The notes below the pieces were generated by a model. It saw nothing but the letters and a program-made list of their open reading frames with translations, ran no database searches and had not been told where the DNA came from. From positions 1-64,000 of the forward strand of contig CALGKJ010000074.1 of assembly GCA_937930535.1 (NCBI GenBank): DNA of 64,000 nt, written 5' to 3'. The stretch is from an uncultured Clostridia bacterium (lineage in GTDB: Bacteria > Bacillota > Clostridia > Lutisporales > Lutisporaceae). This document shows, piece after piece, positions 1-7,655 of this stretch (position 1 is the stretch's first letter; each line of letters opens with the position of its first letter). The translations under genes were made by a program, and so were the position numbers.

Positions 1-2
1 AA

Positions 3-217
3 TAACATGAGTTCGATACAAATAAAGAAAGTATAGATATTATGTAATGAACCTTGTGTAGAGACTTAGAAATTCTTAACGCAGCGGAGGAAAAATTGCG
101 TCAAGTGTTTGAGCATAGCGAGTTTTGACGCAATCCGCAGCAAGTTTAGAATTTCTTTGTCTCGAAACATTCAGTGAGTGAAATAATATTTATGCTTTCT
201 TTATCGAACTTACGTTA
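3..217. repeat. Long hairpin MITE-like element, copy L1
   Basis: The two ends (3-18 and 202-217) are inverted repeats matching at 14 of 16 positions. Further inward the arms keep pairing: the AAAGAAAG region near 24-31 pairs with CTTTCTTT near 194-202, and GACTTAGAAATTCT pairs with AGAATTTCTTTGTC. The innermost stem is ATTGCGTCAA/TTGACGCAAT. The centre carries TGTTTGAGC (106-114) followed by GCGAGTTTTG. The same core and layout recur at 48360-48602, so this is a dispersed structured repeat rather than a gene leader. It ends just upstream of the ribosome site of the first gene. It could be a non-autonomous mobile element or a structured RNA family; no coding sequence was seen in it. Confidence 0.7.
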
Positions 218-246
218 AAATAGACAATTTAGGGAGGTATGTATTA

Positions 247-1029
247 ATGGAATTCTTTAAAAATGTAAAAATGTATGATTTAACACAACCTTTGAGTCAC
301 TTAACACCACCATGGCCTACATATGAGCCATTGCAAATCAAGTTCTTCAAAAGACTTACATCAAACGGTGCAAATGGACAATTAATAACAACTTCCAACC
401 ACGTAGGAACTCACCTTGATGGATCACTGCACTTCTGCACACATGGAAGAGACATAGCAGCTATTCCATTGGAAGACTTAGTAGGACCAGCCGTAGTAGT
501 TGACCTAAGTGATATAGCAGAAGACTACGGAATCTATACATCAAAGGACATAACTGACAGAGTGGAAGTAAAAAAAGGTGATATCCTTATAATAAATACA
601 GGCTACCACAAATACGCTTGGGATCAACCAGAAGCAGACGAAGTAAGATACATGACTAAGCACCCTGGACCAACAATGGAATTTGCTGAATGGTGCAAGG
701 AAATGGAAATAAAGTGGATTGGCGTTGACTGCGGTTCTGCTGACCACCCAATGAATACAAAAATAAGAGAATGGTGTCCAGTACAAGCAAAGGAAGCAGA
801 AGCTTACTTGCAAAACAAATACGGAAAGGGTCTTGATGATTTCTTCCCAACAGGACACTATCAATTAATGCATATTAAATTGTTCCCAGACGATATAATA
901 CATGCAGAAAACCTTGGCGGACAAATAGATGAAATACTAAACAGAAGGCTAATAGTTGGCTGCTTCCCATGGAGATTCGTAGGCGGCGAGTCCAGCATAT
1001 GCAGAATAGTAGCTTTCGACGATAAATAA
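247..1029 (+). CDS. Cyclase-family metal-dependent hydrolase (KynB / isatin hydrolase-like)
   Basis: The 260-residue protein belongs to the cyclase family (PF04199), which includes kynurenine formamidase and isatin hydrolase. These cytosolic enzymes hydrolyse amide or lactam bonds using a divalent metal. The family metal motif is visible as NHVGTHLDGSLHF (residues about 52-64), and length is normal for the family. The ATG at 247 follows GGGAGG at 231-236. The next gene is a nitrilase-family amidase 73 bp downstream on the same strand, separated by a hairpin, so the two may form a small amide-degrading operon; that is inference. No kynureninase or other tryptophan-pathway gene lies nearby, so a kynurenine role is not supported. 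The substrate is unknown. Confidence 0.8.
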   Translation: MEFFKNVKMYDLTQPLSHLTPPWPTYEPLQIKFFKRLTSNGANGQLITTSNHVGTHLDGSLHFCTHGRDIAAIPLEDLVGPAVVVDLSDIAEDYGIYTSKDITDRVEVKKGDILIINTGYHKYAWDQPEADEVRYMTKHPGPTMEFAEWCKEMEIKWIGVDCGSADHPMNTKIREWCPVQAKEAEAYLQNKYGKGLDDFFPTGHYQLMHIKLFPDDIIHAENLGGQIDEILNRRLIVGCFPWRFVGGESSICRIVAFDDK

Positions 1030-1049
1030 AAAAAGTTAAGCACAAAATA

Positions 1050-1076
1050 TTGGGCATGCTGTAAAGGCATGCCCAA
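1050..1076 (+). terminator. Intercistronic hairpin
   Basis: A perfect 10-bp stem, TTGGGCATGC / GCATGCCCAA, with a 7-nt loop lies between the cyclase and nitrilase genes. Only a weak, displaced T-run follows (TGTTTTTG near 1083). It is better read as a partial terminator or mRNA-stability hairpin than as a full stop to transcription. Confidence 0.6.
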
Positions 1077-1102
1077 AATAAAATGTTTTTGAGGTAGATT
1101 TT

Positions 1103-1999
1103 ATGAAAGAATTTATTGCAGCAGCCGTTCAAATTGCTGTAAAGCCCAATGACGTAAAATATAATACAGAAAAGGTATGTCATTGGATGGAGCTGGCAAA
1201 AAAAGACCATGAAGCAGAGCTTGTAGTATTCCCAGAAACCATTACTACTGGTTTTACCCCTAATATGGATATTGACCAATTTTATGATATTATAGGAGCA
1301 GTACCAGGCTATGAAACAGAAGCAGTAGCACAAGCGGCAAAAAAGCTGGGAGTTCATGTTGTACTGCCTATGTATGAAAAGGGATCAGAAAAAGGAATCG
1401 TTTACAACTCCTCAGTGCTTATAGGAGACAGCGGAGACATATTAGGCATATATAGAAAAACCCACCCCTTCCCAACGGAAAGAAAGGAAGGCGGAGGCTG
1501 GACTACCCCAGGTACTGAAGCTCCTGTAGTAGATACCAAGCTTGGTAAAATCGGAATGATAATATGCTATGACGGAGACTTTCCAGAGCTGTCCAGAGTC
1601 TTAGCACTCAATGGAGCAGAAATAATAACAAGACCAGCGGCACTATTAAGAAGCTATGACATATGGGAGCTGACCAATCTGGCAAGAGCCTACGACAATC
1701 ATGTATACATGATCGCAGTAAACTCCATAGGCCCCGATGCCGCAAACAACTACTATTTCGGCAACAGCATGATAGTAAGCCCCATAGCTCAAAAGCTGGC
1801 ACAGGCAAGAGGAACTGAGGAAATAATCTCAGTAAAGCTTGATCCAAACCCCATAAAGCATGTAACCTACGGCGCAAAAACACCCATGATATTTGACCAC
1901 ATAGAGGACAGAAACGTAGGTGTTTACAAGGATATACTAAAAGAAGGCAAATGTGCCTTCGAACCATCAAGAAGAATACCATATAAAAAAGGCTGCTGA
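1103..1999 (+). CDS. Nitrilase-superfamily carbon-nitrogen hydrolase
   Basis: The 298-residue protein is a CN-hydrolase (PF00795), predicted to hydrolyse an amide or nitrile in the cytosol. The Glu-Lys-Cys triad is visible as the Glu of FPETITTGF (residue about 46), the Lys of YRKTHPFP (about 118) and the Cys of IICYDGDFPE (about 155). The Cys motif is followed by DGDFPE, as in aliphatic amidase-like branches rather than true nitrilases. The ATG at 1103 has GAGGT about 10 nt upstream. A strong terminator overlaps its stop codon, closing a probable two-gene unit with the upstream cyclase-family hydrolase. The substrate cannot be read from sequence. Confidence 0.82.
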   Translation: MKEFIAAAVQIAVKPNDVKYNTEKVCHWMELAKKDHEAELVVFPETITTGFTPNMDIDQFYDIIGAVPGYETEAVAQAAKKLGVHVVLPMYEKGSEKGIVYNSSVLIGDSGDILGIYRKTHPFPTERKEGGGWTTPGTEAPVVDTKLGKIGMIICYDGDFPELSRVLALNGAEIITRPAALLRSYDIWELTNLARAYDNHVYMIAVNSIGPDAANNYYFGNSMIVSPIAQKLAQARGTEEIISVKLDPNPIKHVTYGAKTPMIFDHIEDRNVGVYKDILKEGKCAFEPSRRIPYKKGC

Positions 2000-2014
2000 T
2001 AAGGCAGCCTTTTT
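1986..2014 (+). terminator. Rho-independent terminator
   Basis: An 11-bp perfect stem AAAAAGGCTGC / GCAGCCTTTTT with a 7-nt loop. The TGA stop codon of the nitrilase gene lies in the loop. The trailing T-run is part of the stem's descending arm. Confidence 0.9.
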
Positions 2015-2190
2015 GTATGATCTATTTTTGTGTTTCAATTGTATATAGCAATTTTAGAATAGTATTCATATAATAAAATAATCCAGATTTTATCATCATT
2101 TTTATATAAACAAAAATATCTATAGAATTTGTTATGAAAATATGTTATTTTATTAAAAAGATAATATATTTTTATAAGCGTGGGATGAAA

Positions 2191-3108
2191 ATGTATCGTA
2201 TTAAGAATTTCAATTCATGGTCTATTGATAAGGAATCACCCTTTGGTAGCGGAGCCAGTGAAAAACTATGGTTAGTGTCATACGACGGTGCTCAAAAAGG
2301 AATATTTAAGTACCCCAAAACATTTAGTACCAATAAAATTACTGGTGAATATTGGGCAGAAAAATTAGCATCAGAAATAGCAAAAGTCATTTCTTTAGCT
2401 ACGGCTAATGTTGATTTGGGTATTTATAATAGTAGAAGAGGTTCAATGAGTTACATGGTTTTAGATAAGGATGAAATCCTTATTGAAGGTATCCATTACA
2501 TAATTAAAATATATCCAAATTATGATCAAGATAGATTTATAGACCTACGTTCAAACGATATATATTCAATTGAGATGATTAAAAGCGCACTAGAAGATCA
2601 AGGAGATTTATTTATTGATTTTTTAAAAATACCTATTTTTGACGCAATAATAGGCAATAGTGATAGGCATCATAGTAATTGGGGAATAATAGAAAATAAA
2701 AATACTGGCATAAGAAAGCTTTGTCCAGTTTATGATAATGGATCATCCCTGTGCTGTTATGTTGAGGAAGAAAAAGTAAATGAATTTCTACGAGACAAGC
2801 TAAGGCTGAATAGCTTAATGGATACAAAGTCAAAGTCTAGAATAGGGTGTTCTGGCATACCGAAACCAAGACACTCAGAAATGGTTAAATACATAAAAGC
2901 TAACTACTATAATGAAACTATAGAGTTTATTAGGAATATATCAAATAGTTTGAATGATTCTATGATATTCGATATACTTGAAGGATTTGACAACGATGTA
3001 ATAAGCAATTCAATAAAAGAACTGCTATTAAAGTTTATTAGCATAAAAAGGAATATGATTTTAGAAATTTATGAGATTGGAGGTGGCATGGGTTATGGCA
3101 AGATATAG
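2191..3108 (+). CDS. HipA-like kinase-fold protein
   Basis: A protein of about 305 residues resembling the C-terminal catalytic half of HipA-type Ser/Thr kinases. Visible motifs are IIGNSDRHHSNWG (residues about 152-164), matching the HipA catalytic-loop pattern N-x-D-x-H-x-x-N, and CPVYDNGSSL (about 179-188), matching the metal-binding Asp segment. The start is uncertain: ATG codons exist at 2134, 2185 and 2191, and 2191 was chosen because GTGGGA lies 5-10 nt upstream while 2134 has no ribosome site. It overlaps the next gene by 14 bp, implying coupled translation. No HipB-like helix-turn-helix partner is seen; the partner is instead a HIRAN-domain protein. Kinase activity and toxin function are inferred from family only. 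Confidence 0.65.
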   Translation: MYRIKNFNSWSIDKESPFGSGASEKLWLVSYDGAQKGIFKYPKTFSTNKITGEYWAEKLASEIAKVISLATANVDLGIYNSRRGSMSYMVLDKDEILIEGIHYIIKIYPNYDQDRFIDLRSNDIYSIEMIKSALEDQGDLFIDFLKIPIFDAIIGNSDRHHSNWGIIENKNTGIRKLCPVYDNGSSLCCYVEEEKVNEFLRDKLRLNSLMDTKSKSRIGCSGIPKPRHSEMVKYIKANYYNETIEFIRNISNSLNDSMIFDILEGFDNDVISNSIKELLLKFISIKRNMILEIYEIGGGMGYGKI

Positions 3109-3817
3109 CGGAAGAGATTATTTGTATGTAATTTGGAAAGATTTAAATACAAGGAGTAGATTTGTAGTTGGAGAGTTATCTAAAAACGGAGAATATGAGT
3201 TTAAATATTTTAATGAGAATGTAGAAAATGCAAAGTTACATGGATTTACACCATTTGTTGCATTTCCAGACGTAATGAAGATATATAAAAGTCCAGAATT
3301 ATTTCATGCTTTTACATCTAGGCTTCCAGATAAAAGGCGAAAAAATATTTCGGAAATTTTGGAAAAATATGGTTTGGAATATTATGATGCCTTTGAATTA
3401 CTCAGAAAAAGCTCTGGAAAGCTGCCAACAGACACTATTGAATTTATTGATCCAATTTTAGATACAGAAGAAAAAGCAGTAAGAGAATTTTTTATAGCTG
3501 GAACTCGGTATTGGGACTTTTGTAGTGGTGATCAACCTATAATAAATAATAGTTGTAACAAGATAAATATAGATTTAAGGCAAAATGAAGCTCTATTGTT
3601 AGAGCTTGAGCCATATAACAAATTTGATAATAATGCGGTGAAAATATTATCAAAAGATGGTGCTCACATTGGATATGTTCCAGTCTACTACAGTGAACCT
3701 GTTGCTACTGCTATGAGATCTAAATACGGTGTTGTTTGTTGGGTCAAGGAAATAAGGGCTAATAACTGTCAAGAATGTGTACTGGTAAAATTAGAAATCA
3801 ATAAAAAAAGTTATTAA
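3095..3817 (+). CDS. HIRAN-domain protein paired with the HipA-like kinase
   Basis: A 240-residue protein. The start at ATG 3095 has GGAGGTGG 8 nt upstream, inside the end of the preceding gene. The N-terminal two thirds have a compact alpha/beta look (VIWKDLNTRSRFVVGEL) and are not confidently assigned. The C-terminus (about residues 165-235) resembles a HIRAN domain, with LELEPYNKFDNNAVKI followed by HIGYVP. In known proteins HIRAN domains bind DNA ends or stalled forks. The 14-bp overlap and shared strand with the HipA-like gene suggest one two-component module, possibly toxin-antitoxin or stress-related; that is inference. A terminator follows. Confidence 0.55.
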   Translation: MARYSGRDYLYVIWKDLNTRSRFVVGELSKNGEYEFKYFNENVENAKLHGFTPFVAFPDVMKIYKSPELFHAFTSRLPDKRRKNISEILEKYGLEYYDAFELLRKSSGKLPTDTIEFIDPILDTEEKAVREFFIAGTRYWDFCSGDQPIINNSCNKINIDLRQNEALLLELEPYNKFDNNAVKILSKDGAHIGYVPVYYSEPVATAMRSKYGVVCWVKEIRANNCQECVLVKLEINKKSY

Positions 3818-3890
3818 TCTACATTTAGAAAATTGTATTGAAATATAAATAACCATAAGTATATGTTATATTATAGTTACAGTTTGATAT

Positions 3891-3929
3891 AAACCAAGGA
3901 TAATAAATAGTATTATTATTCCTTGGTTT
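3891..3929 (+). terminator. Rho-independent terminator
   Basis: Stem AAACCAAGGA (3891-3900) / TCCTTGGTTT (3920-3929), with further A/T pairing inside (TAATA/TATTA) and a T-rich tail. It ends the HipA-like/HIRAN unit. Confidence 0.85.
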
Positions 3930-4033
3930 ATTATTTTCCAAATAAATTTTGTTTCGCCTATTTTTATATTTCTTATAAAGAGATATACAAAATATTTCTG
4001 TAATAAAATGATTCTCGTCTCATATACATTATA

Positions 4034-4073
4034 GAGAAACAACTACAAAATAAAATATATCCAGTTGTTTCTC
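4034..4073. repeat. Small AACAACT/AGTTGTT hairpin repeat, copy 1
   Basis: An 11-bp perfect inverted repeat GAGAAACAACT (4034-4044) / AGTTGTTTCTC (4063-4073). A related hairpin at 55261-55302 shares both arms and the segment TCCAGTTGTTTC, with similar spacing. It directly abuts repeat S1. Nature unknown. Confidence 0.55.
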
Positions 4074-4077
4074 ACAA

Positions 4078-4132
4078 AGAGATTAGCAACTCTTAACGAA
4101 AAGAATTTTGAGTTTTAGAGTTGGTTATCTCT
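4078..4132. repeat. Short hairpin repeat, copy S1
   Basis: Ends AGAGAT/ATCTCT and inner arms CAACTCT/AGAGTTG form a hairpin. The sequence GCAACTCTTAACGAAAAG...GAGTTTTAGAGTT recurs at 5916-5971 and 7555-7612. TCTTAACG and GAGTTTT also occur in the same relative order in the long element at 3-217, so the short form looks like an internally deleted relative. Confidence 0.7.
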
Positions 4133-4209
4133 AAGAATGTGTTTGGACTTAAGATATTGCAGCTTGCTGTGATATCAATTTTAATATTACTATTTAGGAG
4201 GGAGAACTA

Positions 4210-5784
4210 ATGCCGGCTGAACTAGTAAAAAACCCTTACAAGGTTTGCAGGATAATAGGCGAGAATGTATTTAGTACAGTAGTGGAAGATGATATTAATG
4301 TACCAGATGTAAACCCTGACGTATATAGAATCATAGAACCTAACGCAGTTGTATTGATAAAGGATTGCGAAGTACTGACTGATAAGGTGCTGGTAAATGG
4401 TCAGGTACTTATAAACGTATTATATGCCGCTGAAGTAGAGGGCAGACCTCTAAGCAGCATAGATATATCTGTTAACTTTTCCCAAAGTGTAGAAATACCC
4501 GGTGTGAAGCCTAGAATGAAGGAAAGCATTAATGCGCTGATTCAACATATTGACTGCTCAATGATTAACTCAAGAAAATTAAATATCAGAGTTATTATGG
4601 ATTTAAGATGCAAGGTAGAGGAAATATTCGAGCTTTCCATAGCATCAGACGTAAGGGGTCTTTCTGATATCCAGATATTGAGGGAGCAGTGCAGCTTTAA
4701 ACAGCTTGCAGGCTACAACAGAGACCAATATGAAATAAGTGAAAAGATTAATCTGGAAGAGGAAAAACCAGAAATAAGCAGGATTTTAAGATCCAATGTA
4801 AGAAACCTTATAAAAGAAGATAAGGTAGTAGACGGAAGAGTTGAAATAAATGGAGTATTAGGTGTGGATATGCTCTATACCTCTCTGGACGAAAACAATA
4901 CGGTTAACTACATGGAATATGAGATTCCCTATGCGCAATACATAGAAATCCCAGAAGCAGATAGAAGCATGGAGTGTGTAACAGATGTAACCGTTGGACA
5001 GATTTTTATGGATGTAGAAGAAAATGAGACTGGAGAAAGAAAGAAAATTAATCTGAATTCAATACTTAATGTTACTGCAAAGGTTTTTAAATCCGCAGAG
5101 GTAGATGCAGTATCAGATGCCTATAGTCCATCAAACGTAATTGAAATAGGCAAAGATCAGGTTAATATGAACGAGTTTGTAGGAAAGGGTCATTCCAATA
5201 CAGTTGTTAAGGAAAGCATGTCGGTAAAGCATGGTGATCCTGAAATAGAGAAGGTTTGCAGTGTCAGCGTTACCCCTGTAATAAATGAAACCAAAATAAT
5301 GGATGACAAGGTAGTAATGGAGGGTATACTTGACTGTCGTGCCATATATATGACCTCATATAGTGCAGAGCCAATGTGCAGCCTAAGCGAGCAGATTCCT
5401 TTCAGGCACTATGTAGATGTCGTGGGCGCAAAGCTTGGAATGTATAACAGCATAAAGGTAAATATAGACAACGTGTCCTTCTCGCTAATGAACAGCACAA
5501 TGATAGAGCTTAGGGTAGTGCTAAGTGCCATAGCTGATATATGGAAGCATATAGAAAAGAAGCTTGTAAACCGCATAGAGGAAGTTGAAGGTATAAACTT
5601 CGATCCCAATAGAATACCGGCAGTTACCATATATATAGTGCAAAAGGGTGATACCCTTTGGAGCATTGCCAAGAGATATAATACCACAGTAGATGCTTTG
5701 GTAAAAATGAATAATATAGAAAATCCAAGTAAGATATATGCAGGGCAGCAGATAATGATTCTTAAAAGTGTTAGAGTAGGATAG
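4210..5784 (+). CDS. sipL: SipL-like SPOCS/LysM spore protein
   Basis: A 524-residue protein with repeated SPOCS (DUF3794) domains over roughly residues 30-460 and one C-terminal LysM domain at about 474-520, including VQKGDTLWSIAKRYNTT and YAGQQIMIL. This layout and length match SipL of Clostridioides difficile, which binds SpoIVA through its LysM domain and helps attach the coat to the forespore. It follows a strong TAGGAGGG ribosome site at 4195-4202. It is followed by a terminator and then ispE; the sipL-ispE-GntR order is, from general knowledge, common in Clostridia. Expression in the mother cell is expected for the family, but no sigma-E promoter was identified. Confidence 0.85.
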   Translation: MPAELVKNPYKVCRIIGENVFSTVVEDDINVPDVNPDVYRIIEPNAVVLIKDCEVLTDKVLVNGQVLINVLYAAEVEGRPLSSIDISVNFSQSVEIPGVKPRMKESINALIQHIDCSMINSRKLNIRVIMDLRCKVEEIFELSIASDVRGLSDIQILREQCSFKQLAGYNRDQYEISEKINLEEEKPEISRILRSNVRNLIKEDKVVDGRVEINGVLGVDMLYTSLDENNTVNYMEYEIPYAQYIEIPEADRSMECVTDVTVGQIFMDVEENETGERKKINLNSILNVTAKVFKSAEVDAVSDAYSPSNVIEIGKDQVNMNEFVGKGHSNTVVKESMSVKHGDPEIEKVCSVSVTPVINETKIMDDKVVMEGILDCRAIYMTSYSAEPMCSLSEQIPFRHYVDVVGAKLGMYNSIKVNIDNVSFSLMNSTMIELRVVLSAIADIWKHIEKKLVNRIEEVEGINFDPNRIPAVTIYIVQKGDTLWSIAKRYNTTVDALVKMNNIENPSKIYAGQQIMILKSVRVG

Positions 5785-5837
5785 CGATACGATATTGGGT
5801 GGGGAATAAGAGTGTTAGCTTACTTTACTTATTTATT

Positions 5838-5870
5838 AAAGCAGGAAAAATAAATTCCTGCTTTTGTTTT
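5838..5870 (+). terminator. Rho-independent terminator after sipL
   Basis: A 10-bp stem AAAGCAGGAA (5838-5847) / TTCCTGCTTT (5855-5864), followed by TGTTTTTTG. Confidence 0.88.
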
Positions 5871-5915
5871 TTGAAAAAATATACTAAAATTGTATAGTAA
5901 GGCTAATACTTAACA

Positions 5916-5971
5916 AAGAGATTAGCAACTCTTAACGAAAAGTATTTTGAGTTTTAGAGTTTGTTATCTAT
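5916..5971. repeat. Short hairpin repeat, copy S2
   Basis: Nearly identical to S1 over about 50 bp (GATTAGCAACTCTTAACG, then GAGTTTTAGAGTT and TTATCT). It lies just upstream of the ispE ribosome site, in the same orientation as S1 and S3. Confidence 0.7.
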
Positions 5972-5988
5972 AAATCGGGGGGAAGGAT

Positions 5989-6852
5989 ATGCCACATGTT
6001 GGAAAGGGTGCAGCCAAAATTAATCTGGCAATAGATGTACTGCGAAAAAGGCAGGATGGATACCATGAGGTTACCATGATTATGCAAACGGTAGCACTCT
6101 ATGATACAATTACAGTAAAAACTACAAAAGATGAAGTCAAGCTTACAACAAACTCATCTTTAATACCTGCTGATAAAACCAATATTGTGTATAAAGCAGC
6201 AGATTACCTTAAAACAAAATACAGTGTAAAAGGCGGAGCGCTTATACATATAGAAAAAAATATACCTATAGCAGCAGGTCTGGCAGGCGGAAGTACAGAT
6301 GCTGCTACAGCGCTTAAGCTACTCAATAAAGTCTGGGATCTACGGCTTACTAAAAATGAGTTGCTAGATGCTGGTAAAAGGCTTGGGGCTGACGTTCCAT
6401 TCTGTATAAACGGTGGAACTGCATTAGCCGAGGGGCTTGGCGAAAAGCTGACAATGCTCAGCAGTATGCCTGAGTGTTATATACTTCTTGCAAAGCCGGA
6501 AGCGAGTCTATCTACAAAGCTTGTTTATGAAAGCCTTAAGCTGGATGAGATAAGTGTACGTCCAGATATCAAGGAAATGATAGATGCTGTACAGAAAAAA
6601 GATATTTACAAAATATCTCAAAACCTATGTAATGTGTTGGAATCAGTTTCATTGAGACTGCTGCCTGAAATAAGAGAGATAAAGCAAAAACTGCTGGATA
6701 ATGGTGCGCTGGGAAGCTTGATGAGCGGCAGCGGACCTACAGTATTCGGCATTTTCGAGGATAAAAGCACAGCATATAATGCTTATGACGCTATAAAAAG
6801 TATGGTAACAGATATTTTCGTAGTAAAAACTGTAGACGGAGGGGATGAATAA
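5989..6852 (+). CDS. ispE: 4-diphosphocytidyl-2-C-methyl-D-erythritol kinase
   Basis: A 287-residue GHMP kinase that phosphorylates 4-diphosphocytidyl-methylerythritol in the non-mevalonate isoprenoid pathway. The N-terminal AAKINLAIDVLRKRQDGYHE, the ATP loop PIAAGLAGGSTDAA (residues about 93-106) and the C-terminal LMSGSGPTVFG are all present, and length is normal. The ribosome site is GGGGGGAAGG. The TAA stop overlaps the ATG of the GntR gene (TAATG), so the two are translationally coupled. Confidence 0.93.
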   Translation: MPHVGKGAAKINLAIDVLRKRQDGYHEVTMIMQTVALYDTITVKTTKDEVKLTTNSSLIPADKTNIVYKAADYLKTKYSVKGGALIHIEKNIPIAAGLAGGSTDAATALKLLNKVWDLRLTKNELLDAGKRLGADVPFCINGGTALAEGLGEKLTMLSSMPECYILLAKPEASLSTKLVYESLKLDEISVRPDIKEMIDAVQKKDIYKISQNLCNVLESVSLRLLPEIREIKQKLLDNGALGSLMSGSGPTVFGIFEDKSTAYNAYDAIKSMVTDIFVVKTVDGGDE

Positions 6853-7541
6853 TGGATAATAATATTTTTGAACTTAAGCTGGATCAATACAAACCACTGC
6901 GAGAAGTAGTATTTGAGTCCATAAGGGGGGCAATAATTTCTGGTGCCTTAAGACCCGGTGAAAGACTTATGGAAGTGCAGATGGCAGAGCGTCTTGGTGT
7001 AAGCAGAACGCCTATAAGAGAGGCTATCAGGAAGCTGGAGCTGGAAGGCTTGGTTGTAATGGTTCCGCGCAAGGGTGCTTATGTAGCGGATCTGTCTATT
7101 AAGGATATTACAGACGTTTTAGAAATAAGAGCAGCATTGGAGGGTCTTGCCGCAGGGCTTGCCTCATTGCGAATCAGTGATGAGGAAATAGAAGAGCTGG
7201 AAACAGCAGCTATGAAGTTTCACAAAGCTATCGAAAATGACAATTTTGATGCAATGATACAACATGATATTGAGTTTCATGAGATAATTTTCAGGGCTAC
7301 CAGAAATGAAAAGCTGGTACAGCTATCTAGTAACCTAAGAGAGCAGGTTCAAAGATTTAGGGAGATATATATATCAAAGGCAAATAAATCAAAGGATCTT
7401 GCTAGGGAACATTACGAGATTGCAGATGCAATTTCAAAAAGAAATATTGACTCTGCTGAAAAGCTGGCAAGAAAGCATATAGAAAACGCTGAAAATTATA
7501 TACTTAAGATTATAGAAAATGCCAGTAATACAAACAAATAA
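6852..7541 (+). CDS. GntR-family transcriptional regulator, FadR (FCD) subfamily
   Basis: A 229-residue regulator. The N-terminal winged helix-turn-helix (residues about 15-80) contains LRPGERLMEVQMAERLGVSR and RTPIREAIRKLELEGLV. The C-terminal FCD ligand domain (about 90-220) has the Asp/His metal-site pattern, including the HDIEFHEII segment. It overlaps the end of ispE by one base. FCD regulators usually respond to a small carboxylate, but the ligand and targets are not shown here. Its coupling to ispE does not by itself imply regulation of isoprenoid synthesis. Confidence 0.85.
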   Translation: MDNNIFELKLDQYKPLREVVFESIRGAIISGALRPGERLMEVQMAERLGVSRTPIREAIRKLELEGLVVMVPRKGAYVADLSIKDITDVLEIRAALEGLAAGLASLRISDEEIEELETAAMKFHKAIENDNFDAMIQHDIEFHEIIFRATRNEKLVQLSSNLREQVQRFREIYISKANKSKDLAREHYEIADAISKRNIDSAEKLARKHIENAENYILKIIENASNTNK

Positions 7542-7554
7542 CATTCACCGTATA

Positions 7555-7612
7555 TATAGGAAAGCAACTCTTAACGAAAAGTATTTTCAGCTTTAGAGTT
7601 GATTATCTATAG
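7555..7612. repeat. Short hairpin repeat, copy S3
   Basis: Third copy of the family (GCAACTCTTAACGAAAAGTATTTT, then CTTTAGAGTT and TTATCTAT, with a few substitutions). It is located between the GntR gene and the MobA-like gene. Confidence 0.65.
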
Positions 7613-7655
7613 TATCAGGCAATAGTATAATTAATAGTAGAAAGAAGGAATAATT

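Larger units (their letters stand above)
3818..4209. other. 392-bp gap before sipL: terminator plus two repeat hairpins
   Basis: No plausible gene was seen here. The gap holds the terminator at 3891-3929, a GAGAAACAACT...AGTTGTTTCTC hairpin (4034-4073) and the short repeat S1 (4078-4132). The ribosome site TAGGAGGG of sipL lies at the end. A promoter for sipL must lie in this gap but is not clear by eye. Confidence 0.6.

Noticed and set aside
875-1357. Minus-strand open frame of 160 codons across the cyclase/nitrilase junction
   Set aside because: It opposes two well-supported genes and their hairpin, and the protein is Cys/Phe-rich and unrecognisable.
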